DNA of 64,000 nucleotides from Exiguobacterium oxidotolerans JCM 12280 (GTDB lineage Bacteria; Bacillota; Bacilli; Exiguobacteriales; Exiguobacteriaceae), in NCBI RefSeq assembly GCF_000702625.1, contig NZ_JNIS01000001.1, forward strand, positions 2,732,001-2,796,000, given 5' to 3'. Numbering within the stretch: the first letter of the stretch is position 1; every line of letters starts with the position of its first letter. A model generated the notes under the pieces. That model saw only the letters and a program-made list of their open reading frames with translations, searched no databases and was not told where the DNA came from. Shown here piece by piece: positions 44,178 to 54,623 of this stretch. The translations under genes and the position numbers were made by a program.

Positions 44178-44649
44178 AGAATCGACGTTTTTTTCGTTTC
44201 TTTTTAGGGCGGAACCAACTACTCGTATGATCAAGGATGATATGAATCGTACTTGCGGTCATCACACCGATAATAAAAGCAGGCATGACGTCAATTAATG
44301 AGTCGACCGTGCTTGCTTGAATGATTTCACTATAGAAGGCTAAAAAGAGGAGTGGAATCAATAAAGCGGCACTGTAGAGTAGACGGATGACATCTCCGAT
44401 GATCAAGCCATGTGACCAAATGGAACGGTGCGGCATAATTTTGACGTATGGCATCCAAAGGACACGCAAAGGACCAAAACGATAGTAAGGTTCCGATTTT
44501 AAGTCTAAGTCGGGCGAAAGCCATAATGTCCCGACGGCGATTCCGACAGCGGTCGGGAGCCAATCCGTTTGATTCGTTGCGACCGAATAAACAACATATC
44601 CCGTGAGGGCAACGGAGTTGACCGTATCATGTACATTTCCAGAAGGCAT
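44176..44649 (-). CDS. DUF2227-type putative metal-binding membrane protein
   Basis: A 157-residue protein with four hydrophobic segments. The HDTVNSVAL near residue 7, DLDLKSEPYYRFGPLRVLWMPY and RSIWSHGLIIGD stretches match the putative metal-dependent membrane hydrolase group of COG4378/DUF2227, where His and Asp bind a metal. The basic end RPKKKRKKRRF is unusual. No experimental function is known. It lies 30 bp after lexA on the same strand. Confidence 0.7.
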   Translation of the reverse strand: MPSGNVHDTVNSVALTGYVVYSVATNQTDWLPTAVGIAVGTLWLSPDLDLKSEPYYRFGPLRVLWMPYVKIMPHRSIWSHGLIIGDVIRLLYSAALLIPLLFLAFYSEIIQASTVDSLIDVMPAFIIGVMTASTIHIILDHTSSWFRPKKKRKKRRF

Positions 44650-44679
44650 GAAAAAAGACCAGCTCTGCTGGTCCCTCTC

Positions 44680-45294
44680 TTAGTGAATCGTCCGGTAAAC
44701 GCCGATGACCTTGCCAAGAATCGACACGTTATCGAAATACATCGGGTCCATCGAGTCATTTTCTGGTTGGAGACGTACCTGTTGATCTTCTAAGAAGAAC
44801 CGTTTGACTGTCGCTTCACTATCTTCGGTCATCGCAACGACAATCTCCCCGTTTTCTGCTGTGTTTTGTTGACGCACGATAACACGATCGCCATCAAGAA
44901 TACCTGCATTAATCATCGATTCGCCATCAATCGTCAACATAAAGACGGTTTCATTTCCTACATAATGTGCAGGGAGTGGGAAATGCTCTTCTATGTTTTC
45001 AATCGCAGTGATCGGAAGTCCGGCAGTTACCTTGCCGATAACGGGGACATGGACGATCGCTTCGTTGATTTCTTCAGGTTTATCAAGCAATATTTCAATC
45101 GCGCGTGGTTTCGTCGGGTCACGGCGAATCAGTCCACGTTTTTCTAGACGATCCAAATGACCGTGTACCGTTGAGCTTGAAGCAAGACCAACAGCTTCAC
45201 CAATTTCACGAACTGAAGGTGGATAGCCCTTTAACTTCACTTCAGCGATGATGTAGTCAAGGATTTCTTGTTGACGTTTAGACATTTTCCGCAT
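44680..45294 (-). CDS. lexA: SOS repressor LexA
   Basis: A 204-residue repressor. The N-terminal winged helix contains [12 protein letters not shown]-like sequence, [23 protein letters not shown], and the self-cleavage site is Ala-Gly in VTAGLPITA (near 90). The catalytic Ser is in [10 protein letters not shown] and Lys in [12 protein letters not shown] 45294 is chosen because AAGAGGTG precedes it; the longer GTG frame lies in the ribosome site. Three LexA boxes lie between it and the divergent yneA. Confidence 0.96.
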   Translation of the reverse strand: MRKMSKRQQEILDYIIAEVKLKGYPPSVREIGEAVGLASSSTVHGHLDRLEKRGLIRRDPTKPRAIEILLDKPEEINEAIVHVPVIGKVTAGLPITAIENIEEHFPLPAHYVGNETVFMLTIDGESMINAGILDGDRVIVRQQNTAENGEIVVAMTEDSEATVKRFFLEDQQVRLQPENDSMDPMYFDNVSILGKVIGVYRTIH

Positions 45295-45383
45295 ACGAAT
45301 TGCCACCTCTTTCCGGATTGGTTTTTTTAGGATTTAGGAATATATGTTTCTAGAATTACTATAACATAGAACAAATGAGCGTA

Positions 45384-45460
45384 CAAACAATTGTTCGATG
45401 TTTTTGTATTGACCGAACACTGGTTCTGTGTTTATTATAGATTATGCGAACAATTGTTCT
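45384..45460. promoter_or_regulatory. Three LexA (DinR) boxes between lexA and yneA
   Basis: CAAACAATTGTTCG at 45384-45397, CGAACACTGGTTCT at 45414-45427 and CGAACAATTGTTCT at 45447-45460; consensus CGAAC-N4-GTTCG. Spacings are 30 and 33 bp. B. subtilis has a similar set in the same place. Confidence 0.92.
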
Positions 45461-45500
45461 GAGAACATTTATTCTAATAACCTATTTGGAGGGATTCATG

Positions 45501-45788
45501 ATGATTCATTCTATTCGTACTCATGCCTTTTCAATTCTGTTTTATACGCTCAGTTTTGCTTTCATTCTTTTTCTTTTAACACCACGACCAGATGAAAAGG
45601 TCCACCAATTACTTACAGCGTCAGTCACGGTCGATGAGAACGTAACGGTCGAACAAGTAGCTGAAGTCTACAATGATGGTTCGATGACGAACCAAGAATA
45701 CATTGACTGGCTGATCAAGAACAATGAGCTCGAAACAAAACATGTCATTTCGAAAGATAAAATCGTTGTACCAATCGCACAACAATGA
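45501..45788 (+). CDS. yneA: SOS-induced cell division suppressor YneA
   Basis: A 95-residue protein with one N-terminal membrane helix (FSILFYTLSFAFILFLLTP) and an outer LysM-like region (VTVDENVTVEQVAEVYNDGS, then NELETKHVISKDKIVVPI). YneA delays division after DNA damage and is degraded by extracellular proteases. ATG 45501 has GGAGGG seven bases before it; ATG 45498 is the alternative. First gene of the yneA-yneB unit under LexA control. Confidence 0.88.
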   Translation: MIHSIRTHAFSILFYTLSFAFILFLLTPRPDEKVHQLLTASVTVDENVTVEQVAEVYNDGSMTNQEYIDWLIKNNELETKHVISKDKIVVPIAQQ

Positions 45789-45828
45789 CAGAATATAAAA
45801 GTTGTTGAATGAACGAACAGGGGTGTGA

Positions 45829-46488
<660 letters not shown>

Positions 46489-46535
46489 AAGCAGGTGTTG
46501 TGTCATCTTGACGCGACAAACTTGCTTTTTTTTTT
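46489..46535 (+). terminator. Terminator of yneAB
   Basis: GCAGGTGTTGTG pairs imperfectly with CGACAAACTTGC, followed by nine T. Confidence 0.6.
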
Positions 46536-46601
46536 CGGGTCTTTTACAGTAAGGTTACTATTGAAGTGCTCTATGTTGAGTCAAACAGAAAGAGGGATAT
46601 T

Positions 46602-46838
46602 ATGTTATCACAAGAACAACTCGATCGAATTAATGAACTTGCCAATAAATCAAAAGTCGAACCGTTAACAGAAGCTGAGACGGCGGAACAAAAAGAATTA
46701 AGAACGGCCTATTTAGAAGCATTTCGTGGTTCGTTCAAAAATCAAATGATGGGCATCAAAATCGTTGATGAAGAAGGAACGGATGTTACGCCTGAAAAAT
46801 TGAAGCAAGCACAAGAAGAAGAACGCAATAAACAGTAA
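46602..46838 (+). CDS. ynzC: DUF896 protein YnzC
   Basis: A 78-residue helical protein of the YnzC/YlaC family. LDRINELANKSKVEPLTEAE and RTAYLEAFRGSFKNQMMGIKIVDEEG are the conserved pieces. In B. subtilis the family is linked to the SOS region, but no activity is assigned. ATG 46602 has AGAGGG before it; upstream frame is ignored. Followed by a terminator. Confidence 0.88.
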   Translation: MLSQEQLDRINELANKSKVEPLTEAETAEQKELRTAYLEAFRGSFKNQMMGIKIVDEEGTDVTPEKLKQAQEEERNKQ

Positions 46839-46856
46839 GCAAGTTTTGTATGAACG

Positions 46857-46896
46857 AAAGCTGCGTCGCTCAATCCGTGAGCGAGGTAGCTTTTTT
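46857..46896 (+). terminator. Terminator of ynzC
   Basis: AAGCTGCGTCGCTCA and TGAGCGAGGTAGCTT pair with two mismatches, followed by six T. Confidence 0.8.
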
Positions 46897-46988
46897 AATG
46901 GGAAAATCAGTAATGTGTATCATGAAAGTCGCTTGAAAAGGGCAATAGAGAGCGCATTCATTTTAATGTGACATACTATTTAGAAAAG

Positions 46989-47017
46989 TTGTATCACATT
47001 TCTGTGTGTGCTAAAAT
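46989..47017 (+). promoter_or_regulatory. Probable promoter of tkt
   Basis: TTGTAT and TAAAAT separated by 17 bp, 38 bp before the TTG start. Confidence 0.5.
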
Positions 47018-47054
47018 GATATAGAATTTGTGAAAAAGAGAGAGGATGATTGTT

Positions 47055-49034
47055 TTGACGAACATGACAACAGTAGAATTATTAGCAGTAAATACGATTC
47101 GTACCTTATCGATTGATGCAGTACAAAAAGCGAACTCGGGCCACCCGGGAATGCCGATGGGTGCAGCACCGATGGCATTTACATTATGGGCGGATCATAT
47201 GAACCACAACCCTAAAAATCCAGAATGGTTTAACCGTGACCGTTTTGTACTTTCAGCAGGACACGGTTCAATGCTTCTCTACTCACTCCTCCATTTATCA
47301 GGATACGACCTCGCGATGGATGACTTGAAGTCATTCCGTCAATGGAACTCAAAAACACCGGGTCACCCGGAATACCGTCACACAGCAGGTGTTGATGCGA
47401 CGACTGGTCCACTCGGACAAGGCATCGCGATGGCTGTCGGTATGGCGATGGCAGAACGTCACCTCGAAGCGAAATACAACCGTGGTGATTTAAACGTCGT
47501 GGACCACTTCACGTACGGAATTTGTGGAGATGGAGACTTAATGGAAGGTGTCTCTGCAGAAGCGGCTTCACTCGCAGGACATTTAGGTCTTGGTAAACTC
47601 GTCGTCTTGTATGATTCAAACGATATCTCGTTAGATGGTGACTTGGACAAGTCATTCTCTGAAAACGTCCAACAACGTTTTGAAGCATACAACTGGCAAG
47701 TCATCCGTGTTGAAGACGGAACGGATATCGATTCGATTTCAAAAGCACTCGACGCGGCGAAAGCGGAAACAACAAAACCGACATTGATCGAAGTCAAAAC
47801 GGTTATCGGATTCGGTTCGCCGAACAAATCAGGGAAATCGGCTTCACACGGTGCACCACTCGGCGATGCGGAAATCAAATTGACGAAAGCAAGCTACGTT
47901 TGGGATCACGAAGAATTCTATGTACCGGAAGAAGTCAAAGACTTGTTCGAAGAGCGCATCGAAAAACGTGGCGCTGATACAGAAGCAACATGGACAGAAA
48001 AAATGGAACAATATAAAGCAGCACATCCGGAATTGCACGCTGAGCTTGTTCAAGCAATCAACAATGAATTGCCGAGCAACTGGGAAGCAGATCTTCCGAC
48101 ATATGATTTGACATCGAAAAAAGCAACACGTCAGACAAGTGGGGAAGTCTTGAACGCTCTTGCGAAAAACATCCCATCAATCTTCGGTGGATCAGCTGAC
48201 TTAGCTGGTTCGAACAACACGATGCTAAAAGGCGAAGCTGACTTCGATATCGATCCAAGCGGCCGTAACATCTGGTTCGGTGTCCGTGAGTTCGCGATGG
48301 CAGCAGCTGTCAACGGAATGGCACTTCACGGTGGCGTCATCCCTTACGGTGCGACATTCTTCGTCTTCTCAGACTACTTGCGCCCGGCAGTCCGTCTTGC
48401 AGCATTGATGGGGATTCAATCAATCTTCGTCTTGACGCATGACTCGATCGCAGTCGGAGAAGATGGTCCGACACACGAGCCAGTCGAACACTTGATGAGT
48501 TTCCGTGCGATGCCGAACTTGACGGTCTATCGTCCGGCAGACGGAAAAGAAACGATTGCCGCTTGGAAAACAGCTGTTCAATCGAAAAACAAACCGACGT
48601 TGCTCGTCATGACGCGTCAAGGTTTACCTGAACTTGAAGGCACGACAGTCGAAGGTGCTGAAAAGGGTGGTTATGTCATCGCAGGTGACGTAAACACAGC
48701 AGATACAATCTTGATGGGAACGGGTTCAGAAGTTCACTTGCTCGTCGAAGCACAAAAACAACTCGGTGAAAACGTTGCGGTCGTTTCACTTCCATCATGG
48801 GAGTTGTTCGAAGCACAAACAGCTGAGTACAAAGAATCTGTCTTACCAAAACGGATCACGAAACGTCTTGCAATCGAAGCAGGCGCGTCACTCGGTTGGT
48901 ACAAGTACGTGGGAACAGAAGGACAAGTCATCGGAATCGATCGTTTCGGCGCATCGGCTCCAGGAGACCTTCTATTAAAAGAGTACGGCATGTCTGTCGA
49001 AAATATCTTGGAAACAGTCAAGCAACTCGGATAA
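47055..49034 (+). CDS. tkt: Transketolase
   Basis: A 659-residue thiamine diphosphate enzyme of the pentose phosphate pathway. [14 protein letters not shown], the ThDP site [32 protein letters not shown] and the second-half [20 protein letters not shown] are all complete. The start is taken as TTG 47055, as GAGAGAGG is ten bases ahead of it; ATG 47064 is the next choice. Codon use is strongly biased, as expected for a highly expressed gene. Confidence 0.95.
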   Translation: MTNMTTVELLAVNTIRTLSIDAVQKANSGHPGMPMGAAPMAFTLWADHMNHNPKNPEWFNRDRFVLSAGHGSMLLYSLLHLSGYDLAMDDLKSFRQWNSKTPGHPEYRHTAGVDATTGPLGQGIAMAVGMAMAERHLEAKYNRGDLNVVDHFTYGICGDGDLMEGVSAEAASLAGHLGLGKLVVLYDSNDISLDGDLDKSFSENVQQRFEAYNWQVIRVEDGTDIDSISKALDAAKAETTKPTLIEVKTVIGFGSPNKSGKSASHGAPLGDAEIKLTKASYVWDHEEFYVPEEVKDLFEERIEKRGADTEATWTEKMEQYKAAHPELHAELVQAINNELPSNWEADLPTYDLTSKKATRQTSGEVLNALAKNIPSIFGGSADLAGSNNTMLKGEADFDIDPSGRNIWFGVREFAMAAAVNGMALHGGVIPYGATFFVFSDYLRPAVRLAALMGIQSIFVLTHDSIAVGEDGPTHEPVEHLMSFRAMPNLTVYRPADGKETIAAWKTAVQSKNKPTLLVMTRQGLPELEGTTVEGAEKGGYVIAGDVNTADTILMGTGSEVHLLVEAQKQLGENVAVVSLPSWELFEAQTAEYKESVLPKRITKRLAIEAGASLGWYKYVGTEGQVIGIDRFGASAPGDLLLKEYGMSVENILETVKQLG

Positions 49035-49041
49035 GTGGAAC

Positions 49042-49067
49042 AGGTGCGCGTTCATGCGCACCTTTTT
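49042..49067 (+). terminator. Terminator of tkt
   Basis: AGGTGCGC/GCGCACCT around GTTCAT, then five T. Confidence 0.85.
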
Positions 49068-49142
49068 CATGCATTATCTATGCAAACGGTTAGAATTATA
49101 GTATAGTAAAAAGCGACGTTTTAAGTTAGAGGAGGAAGCAAC

Positions 49143-49373
49143 TTGGCTACATGGATTTGGATTTTAATTGCCCTTCTTTGCTTGGTAGCAGGTGTCGCCC
49201 TTGGTTTCTATATCGCTCGTCGATACATGATGAACTATTTGGAGCAAAACCCGCCAATCAACGAAGATATGATTAAGACATTGATGATGCAAATGGGTCA
49301 AAAGCCATCACAAAAGAAAGTCAACCAAGTGATGCGTTCAATGAGTGGTTCGATGAAATCACCTAAAAAATAA
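49143..49373 (+). CDS. yneF: UPF0154 membrane protein YneF
   Basis: A 76-residue protein with one N-terminal helix ([26 protein letters not shown]) and the conserved [27 protein letters not shown] region. It starts at TTG 49143, with GAGGAGG seven bases before. It is in its usual place after tkt. Function unknown. Confidence 0.9.
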   Translation: MATWIWILIALLCLVAGVALGFYIARRYMMNYLEQNPPINEDMIKTLMMQMGQKPSQKKVNQVMRSMSGSMKSPKK

Positions 49374-49380
49374 GCAGTTT

Positions 49381-49412
49381 CAAAAGGAGACCGTTGTGGT
49401 CTCCTTTTTGTT
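49381..49412 (+). terminator. Terminator of yneF
   Basis: AAAAGGAGACC and GGTCTCCTTTTT around GTTGT. Confidence 0.85.
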
Positions 49413-49495
49413 TGCTATTTACTGGAAAGATGGCTAATCTAAAATGTGAGACTATTTAAAATACTCAATTGATTTGAAAAAGGGGGGAGACTTGA

Positions 49496-51253
49496 ATGGG
49501 AGTCTTCAAGAAATTGAGTTGGTTTTTTCGACTCGAATGGAAAGCATATAGCATCGGCATCATTTGTTTGATTTTTGTCGCAGGTCTCGAAGTGATTCCA
49601 CCAAAAGTCATCGGGACGACCGTCAATGGATTAAGTGACGGTACATTGACGAAAGAGCGATTGTTTACACTCGCCGGGGTGCTCGTATTGATCGGAGTCT
49701 CGACCTACGTCATCCGTTACTTTTGGCGTTTTTACATCTTCGGCGCATCGATTCGGCTGGGCCGGTTGTTGCGGAGTCAGCTGTATGGGCATTTTTCAGA
49801 TTTAGACCAATCGTTTTATAAGAAATACCGAAGTGGGGATTTGATGGCGCATGCGACGAATGATGTCCAAGCGGTTTCAATGACGGCAGGGGCAGGGATT
49901 TTGACGCTCGTCGATTCTGTGACGATGGGGAGTTTTGTCGTTGTCATGATGGTGACGACAATCAGTTGGAAACTGACACTCGTTTCCCTTCTGCCGATGC
50001 CGTTGATGGTCTACTTGACATCGCGTTACGGGAAGATGCTGCATTCCCGTTTTCATGATGCACAGGAAGCCTTTTCTGACTTGAATGACAAAGTAGCAGA
50101 AAGTATCAGTGGCGTCCGTGTTTTAAAAGCGACGGGGGAAGTCGAGTCAGACGTGACGACATTCACGTCGTTATCGGATGATGTCGTACAAAAAAACCGT
50201 CGTGTCGCAAAAATTGATGCGTTGTTTGATCCAACGATCTTTGGACTCGTTGGTCTATCGTATATCATCGCCGTCGGATACGGAGCGTATTTATTACAAC
50301 AAGGGGAAATCCGGATCGGTGACATCGTCGCCTTCACTACATACTTAGGTCTCTTGACGTGGCCGATGCTCGCATTCGGCTGGTTATTCAATATCGTCGA
50401 ACGAGGACGTGCTTCGTATGACCGAATCGAACGAATGCTTGCCGTGGAACCGGAAATTAAAGATGCGAAGGAAGCGGTGACGACCGTCGATTCACCACGA
50501 CTCGATATCGCGATTGACCGTTTCATCTATGACACACAACCGGTTCTTGAACAAATCGATGTCACACTCGAGCCCGGAAAGTCGCTCGGAATCGTCGGAC
50601 GGACAGGTGCTGGGAAGTCGACGTTCGTCCGGTTATTAACCCGCGAATATGATGTCAAACAAGGAGCCATTCGAATGGGAGGACAAGACATTAAACAACT
50701 CCTCCGCGAAACGGTCCGGAAGCAGATCGCCGTCGTCCCACAAGACCATTTCTTGTTCTCAGCATCGATTGCGGACAATATCGCTTTTGCGAAACCAGAC
50801 GCTTCGATGGAACAAATCATGGAAGCAGCTCGTGTTGCTGCTGTCCATGACGATATTCTTGGTTTTAAAGAAGGTTACGCGACGATGGTTGGAGAACGCG
50901 GCGTGACGTTATCCGGTGGACAAAAACAACGGATTTCGATTGCCCGGGCGTTACTCGCCGACTGTCCGATTTTAGTGCTCGATGACGCGTTATCGGCCGT
51001 TGATGCGAAGACAGAAGAGGCAATCATCGATCATTTCCGCACGGCTGATAACGAACAGTCGCAAATCATCGTCGCCCATCGCTTGTCGGCCGTCTCCCAT
51101 ACGGATGAAATCATTGTCCTCGACGCGGGACGAATCATCGAACGGGGGACACATGAGCAGTTGTTGCGGCGAAAAGGCTGGTATAAAGAAACGTATGACC
51201 ATCAACAACTCGAATCATTAGTTGAACAAGGGGGTGGACCGTTTGAATCATGA
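49496..51253 (+). CDS. ABC exporter half-transporter, first subunit (YheI-like)
   Basis: A 585-residue fused membrane-ATPase subunit. Six helices in ~15-300; ATPase with Walker A GRTGAGKST, signature LSGGQKQRISIARAL, Walker B ILVLDDALSAVD and His in VAHRLSA. The Walker B is followed by Asp (DD), not Glu, so its ATP site is probably degenerate, as in heterodimeric exporters such as YheI/BmrC. It overlaps the next subunit by 11 bp, so a heterodimer is expected. Confidence 0.9.
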   Translation: MGVFKKLSWFFRLEWKAYSIGIICLIFVAGLEVIPPKVIGTTVNGLSDGTLTKERLFTLAGVLVLIGVSTYVIRYFWRFYIFGASIRLGRLLRSQLYGHFSDLDQSFYKKYRSGDLMAHATNDVQAVSMTAGAGILTLVDSVTMGSFVVVMMVTTISWKLTLVSLLPMPLMVYLTSRYGKMLHSRFHDAQEAFSDLNDKVAESISGVRVLKATGEVESDVTTFTSLSDDVVQKNRRVAKIDALFDPTIFGLVGLSYIIAVGYGAYLLQQGEIRIGDIVAFTTYLGLLTWPMLAFGWLFNIVERGRASYDRIERMLAVEPEIKDAKEAVTTVDSPRLDIAIDRFIYDTQPVLEQIDVTLEPGKSLGIVGRTGAGKSTFVRLLTREYDVKQGAIRMGGQDIKQLLRETVRKQIAVVPQDHFLFSASIADNIAFAKPDASMEQIMEAARVAAVHDDILGFKEGYATMVGERGVTLSGGQKQRISIARALLADCPILVLDDALSAVDAKTEEAIIDHFRTADNEQSQIIVAHRLSAVSHTDEIIVLDAGRIIERGTHEQLLRRKGWYKETYDHQQLESLVEQGGGPFES

Positions 51254-53009
51254 TATCAATGAGAAAGACGTCTTGAAGCGTTTGCTTCGGTTTGTCGGTC
51301 CCTTTAAGAAGCAAGTCTTTGTGGCGTTCCTTCTTTTACTAGTCACGACGGGTGCAAAACTCGGAGGACCTTATTTAGTTAAAATCTTCATTGACAACTA
51401 TGTCACGACTGGTAATTATCCAGTCCAGGAAGTCGCCTTATTATTTAGTGCCTACCTCATCTTGCATACGACAGGGATTATCGTCGATTATTTGCAAGCA
51501 TTTGAATTTCAAAAAATCGCGTTAAAAGTCATTCAGCGCTTACGGATTGATGTGTTTCGTCACGTCATGCACCTGCGACTCGCTTACTTTGACCGGACAC
51601 CGGCTGGGGTTTTAGTCTCGCGGATCACGAATGATACGGAAGCGATCAAGGAACTCTACATCGGCGTCCTCTCGACGTTTGTCCAAAGTGGTGTCCAATT
51701 GATCGGAACCTATATCTTCCTCTATTTCTTGGACCCAACGCTTGCGACAATCGCACTTGTCCTACTGCCTGTATTTTATTTCGTCATCTGGATTTACCGC
51801 AAGTACTCGACGAAATATTATGCAGAAGTCCGCGATTTGTTATCGAAAATCAATGCCCAGTTAAATGAATCGATCAACGGGATGGCAATCATCCAGCAAT
51901 TCCGCCAAGAAAAACGATTGATGGCGGAATTTGAAGAGACGAACGTCGCCCACCAAAATGGTCGTTATAAAAACTTAAAGCTCGACAGTTGGTTACTTCG
52001 CCCAATCATCGAACTGATGCTGGCGCTCTCAATCGCGACACTCGTCACGTACTTTGGATTCTTATCGTTTACGGAGACGGTTCAAGTCGGTGTCGTCTAT
52101 GCCTTCATTAGTTATCTTGAACGCATTTTCCAACCTGTTCAACAAATCATGCAACGGTTGTCTGAATTCCAACAGGCGATTGTTTCGGCCGACCGTGTGT
52201 TTAAAGTTCTCGATACGGATGAGCCGGAACCGACGAAAGGATTGCCTGGTGCAGCGAGCGTCACGGATGGACATATCGTCTTTGAAGACGTCCGGTTCAG
52301 TTATGATGGCGAGACGGAAGTCTTGAAAGGGATTACCTTTGAAGCGAAAAAAGGACAGACGATTGCCCTTGTCGGTCAGACGGGAAGCGGGAAAAGTTCA
52401 ATCATCAACATCTTGATGCGATTTTATGCCTATCAGTCAGGACGCATTTTGATTGATGGACAGCCGCTCGAACAGTTGTCGGAAGATGAATTACGGCGTC
52501 ACGTCGGACTTGTCTTGCAGGATTCGTTCCTCTTTACGGGAAGTGTCGCTGATAACATTCGGTTGTTTGACGATCGGATTTCGTTCGGAACCGTTGAAGA
52601 GGCGGCCCGTTTCGTTCAGGCGGATGGTTTCATTCACCAGCTCGATGACGGCTATGATAGCCCGGTCGCCGAACGCGGGGCAACATTCTCAGCCGGAGAA
52701 CGGCAATTGATTTCGTTTGCACGAACGATGGCGCGTGATCCAAAAATCTTAATCTTGGATGAAGCGACAAGTTCAATCGATACTGAAACGGAAGAGAAAG
52801 TTCAGACGGCATTGAAGCGAATGCGAGAAGGGCGGACGACGATTGCAATCGCTCACCGGTTATCGACGATTCAGGACGCCGACTTGATTCTTGTGTTACA
52901 TCAAGGGGAAGTCGTCGAACAAGGAAATCACCAAACGTTAATTGCGAAAGACGGACTCTATAAAAAAATGTATCAATTACAGTCGGGTCATGTGACTTCG
53001 ATTTCGTAA
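51243..53009 (+). CDS. ABC exporter half-transporter, second subunit (YheH-like)
   Basis: A 588-residue partner of the preceding gene. Walker A GQTGSGKSS and Walker B ILILDEATSSIDTETE are canonical, with the catalytic Glu, but the signature reads FSAGERQLISFAR, not LSGGQ, the complementary pattern to the first subunit. One full and one altered ATP site is the mark of the BmrCD/LmrCD group of multidrug exporters. TTG 51243 is used as start, with GGGGGTGG ahead, inside the first gene. Confidence 0.9.
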   Translation: MNHDINEKDVLKRLLRFVGPFKKQVFVAFLLLLVTTGAKLGGPYLVKIFIDNYVTTGNYPVQEVALLFSAYLILHTTGIIVDYLQAFEFQKIALKVIQRLRIDVFRHVMHLRLAYFDRTPAGVLVSRITNDTEAIKELYIGVLSTFVQSGVQLIGTYIFLYFLDPTLATIALVLLPVFYFVIWIYRKYSTKYYAEVRDLLSKINAQLNESINGMAIIQQFRQEKRLMAEFEETNVAHQNGRYKNLKLDSWLLRPIIELMLALSIATLVTYFGFLSFTETVQVGVVYAFISYLERIFQPVQQIMQRLSEFQQAIVSADRVFKVLDTDEPEPTKGLPGAASVTDGHIVFEDVRFSYDGETEVLKGITFEAKKGQTIALVGQTGSGKSSIINILMRFYAYQSGRILIDGQPLEQLSEDELRRHVGLVLQDSFLFTGSVADNIRLFDDRISFGTVEEAARFVQADGFIHQLDDGYDSPVAERGATFSAGERQLISFARTMARDPKILILDEATSSIDTETEEKVQTALKRMREGRTTIAIAHRLSTIQDADLILVLHQGEVVEQGNHQTLIAKDGLYKKMYQLQSGHVTSIS

Positions 53010-53016
53010 ATACACA

Positions 53017-53056
53017 CAAAAAGGCCTGCCAGGCGATCTCGCCCGGCAGGTTTTGC
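53017..53056. terminator. Bidirectional terminator between ABC operon and 3D-domain gene
   Basis: AAGGCCTGCCAGGCGA and TCGCCCGGCAGGTTTT form the stem with a short loop; A and T tracts on both sides. Confidence 0.75.
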
Positions 53057-53071
53057 TGTTACTTTTTTTAA

Positions 53072-53980
53072 TTAGTAGACAGTTACTGTGACGTTTTGGC
53101 GTCCCCAGTTGATGGCTTCTTGTTGTGAACCAACGAGAAGGTCAAGTTTGTTACCTTGAATTGCGCCACCACGGTCGAGGACGATAGCTTCACCGATACC
53201 TGAGATGTGCATGCGTGTGCCGATCGGGTATTGTGAAGAAGCTGCTACGATACGCATACCATTGTACGTGATCGTGTTTGTTACATCATAACCGCTAGCA
53301 GTCAATGCACGACCGTTGTAAAGTTGGCTACCGTTGCTTGATGGATCGTTCGTGTATGCACTTACGTTCATCGTCACTTTAGTACCAGACTTCGCTGAAG
53401 TCGTTTGTTTAGTTGCAGTAGCCGGTTTAGCTGCTGCTTTAGGTGCTGGCTTAGCTGCTGGTTTTGCTTCTGCTTTAGGAGCTGGAGCTGGAGCTGCTGA
53501 AGTTGAAGCAGTAGAACCAGAAAGTGTAGTGTAAGCACTATGCACATAGCGCGTTTTACCATCGATTGTTGTTTTAATCCAAGAACCGACTTTACTTTCT
53601 ACGTTTACTGTTTCCCCTTTATACAAGTTACCTACATCTTTCGAGTTCGTAGTAGGTTGTGTCCGAACGTTTAATACTGCCGTAGTGACTGTAGCTTTTT
53701 TAAAGTCGAATGATGAGGCAGCAGTAGTATATGCGCCATGTACATAACGTTTTTGGCCATTGATGCTTGTTTTGATCCATGCGCCAGAACGTCCTTCGAC
53801 ATTTAATGTTTGCCCTTTATATACGTTACCTACGTCTGCTGATGCTGTTGTAGGTGCTGTGCGAACGTTGAGTACTGCTGTGTCTACTTTTACCGTCTCT
53901 GAGGCAGCCTCTGTCTCTTGGGCGAATCCTACTGATAGAGCCGTTGCTGCAAGTCCTGCAGCGAAAACTGCTTTTTTCAT
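53072..53980 (-). CDS. Secreted 3D-domain cell wall protein with two SH3b domains (YocH-like)
   Basis: A 302-residue exported protein. Signal peptide at 1-26 (AVFAAGLAATALSVGFAQETEA). Two SH3b repeats (VDTAVLNVRTAPTT at ~33 and VTTAVLNVRTQPTT at ~98), an Ala/Pro/Lys-rich linker at ~160-195, then a 3D domain: VSAYTNDPSSNG, YPIGTRMHISG, and the acidic residues in VLDRGGAI and KLDLLVG. The 3D fold is a lytic transglycosylase-like barrel. It matches YocH in order of parts; a WalR-like site lies upstream. AGGAGGACATC precedes the start. Confidence 0.9.
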   Translation of the reverse strand: MKKAVFAAGLAATALSVGFAQETEAASETVKVDTAVLNVRTAPTTASADVGNVYKGQTLNVEGRSGAWIKTSINGQKRYVHGAYTTAASSFDFKKATVTTAVLNVRTQPTTNSKDVGNLYKGETVNVESKVGSWIKTTIDGKTRYVHSAYTTLSGSTASTSAAPAPAPKAEAKPAAKPAPKAAAKPATATKQTTSAKSGTKVTMNVSAYTNDPSSNGSQLYNGRALTASGYDVTNTITYNGMRIVAASSQYPIGTRMHISGIGEAIVLDRGGAIQGNKLDLLVGSQQEAINWGRQNVTVTVY

Positions 53981-54048
53981 TATTGATGTCCTCCTGACAT
54001 ATGCTGTGTTTACTGTTCCTACTCTACACCCCGAAACCGGGTAGTGCG

Positions 54049-54076
54049 TTTACAGGTCAATGTCATTAAAGTTACA
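54049..54076 (-). promoter_or_regulatory. Candidate WalR-type repeats upstream of the 3D-domain gene
   Basis: Reverse strand TGTAAC-N5-TGACAT-N5-TGTAAA, three hexamers at 11-bp spacing. WalR sites are TGTWAH repeats at that spacing; the outer two units match, the middle one has two mismatches. B. subtilis yocH is in the WalR regulon. The site is 69-96 bp before the start codon. Confidence 0.45.
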
Positions 54077-54320
54077 AAAGAGGTCAGTGTGACAAACAGA
54101 TTGCAAAAAGCGTGTTTTTGTCATTAGTAGGTCATAAAGCATGGTTTTTAAGTGGGTTCATAAGTCTTTATGCCTATATAAAGAATAAACGGAAGCAATT
54201 GTAATGTACAAAAGTCATGAATCAATCCCTTGTCTAAAAATAAGTTGAACCATCTTCTAATCAGACCGGAGGCGAAGTTTGAAAGAAGAAGGGGGGCATG
54301 ACAATGAAAAAGCGATTGAA
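54077..54320. other. Intergenic stretch without an accepted gene
   Basis: AT-rich. Contains a small palindrome, TTGTA-ATG-TACAA (near 54201-54213), and a TATAAA preceded by TTCATA as a weak forward promoter. A short forward frame with a ribosome site runs into the terminator at 54321 and was not accepted. Nothing else seen. Confidence 0.4.
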
Positions 54321-54355
54321 CAAAAACAAACCCTCTGAATGGAAAGAGGGTTTGC
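54321..54355 (-). terminator. Terminator of the Spo0E-like gene
   Basis: Reverse strand AAACCCTCT pairs with AGAGGGTTT around TTCCATTC, followed by GTTTTTGTT. Confidence 0.75.
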
Positions 54356-54428
54356 TTAGAAAGGATTAGTGATCAAACAAGTACACTTAATGGAAGGTGC
54401 CACGAAATGACTGCATTGAATTTTCGTT

Positions 54429-54623
54429 TTATGTGAGGAGCCGCTCATTTGAAGAGCCGACGGCATAAGTTTGCATAATCCGTGTGTACTCGACTAATAA
54501 CAAATCGAGTTCGTGACTGAGCTTCAATACATGGGGAGAGGTGAAACTAGACCGATCTGCTTGAAGATACAGTTCGCTTCGTTTTGCTTCAATTGCTAAG
54601 GTCAGTAATTGTTGGCTTGTCAT
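54429..54623 (-). CDS. Spo0E-like aspartyl-phosphate phosphatase
   Basis: A 64-residue helical hairpin protein. The family signature is present as SHELDLLLVEYTRIM (SQELD type) after LAIEAKRSELYLQA. Such proteins remove phosphate from Spo0A or other response regulators. ATG 54623 follows AAGGGAG; the frame extends 14 codons upstream with no ribosome site. No spo genes are visible here, so its target may be a different regulator. Confidence 0.8.
   Translation of the reverse strand: MTSQQLLTLAIEAKRSELYLQADRSSFTSPHVLKLSHELDLLLVEYTRIMQTYAVGSSNERLLT

Noticed and set aside
54304-54369. Twenty-one-codon forward frame with a good ribosome site
   Set aside because: Most of it is the terminator hairpin of the reverse-strand Spo0E-like gene, and its content (Lys-rich) follows from that.
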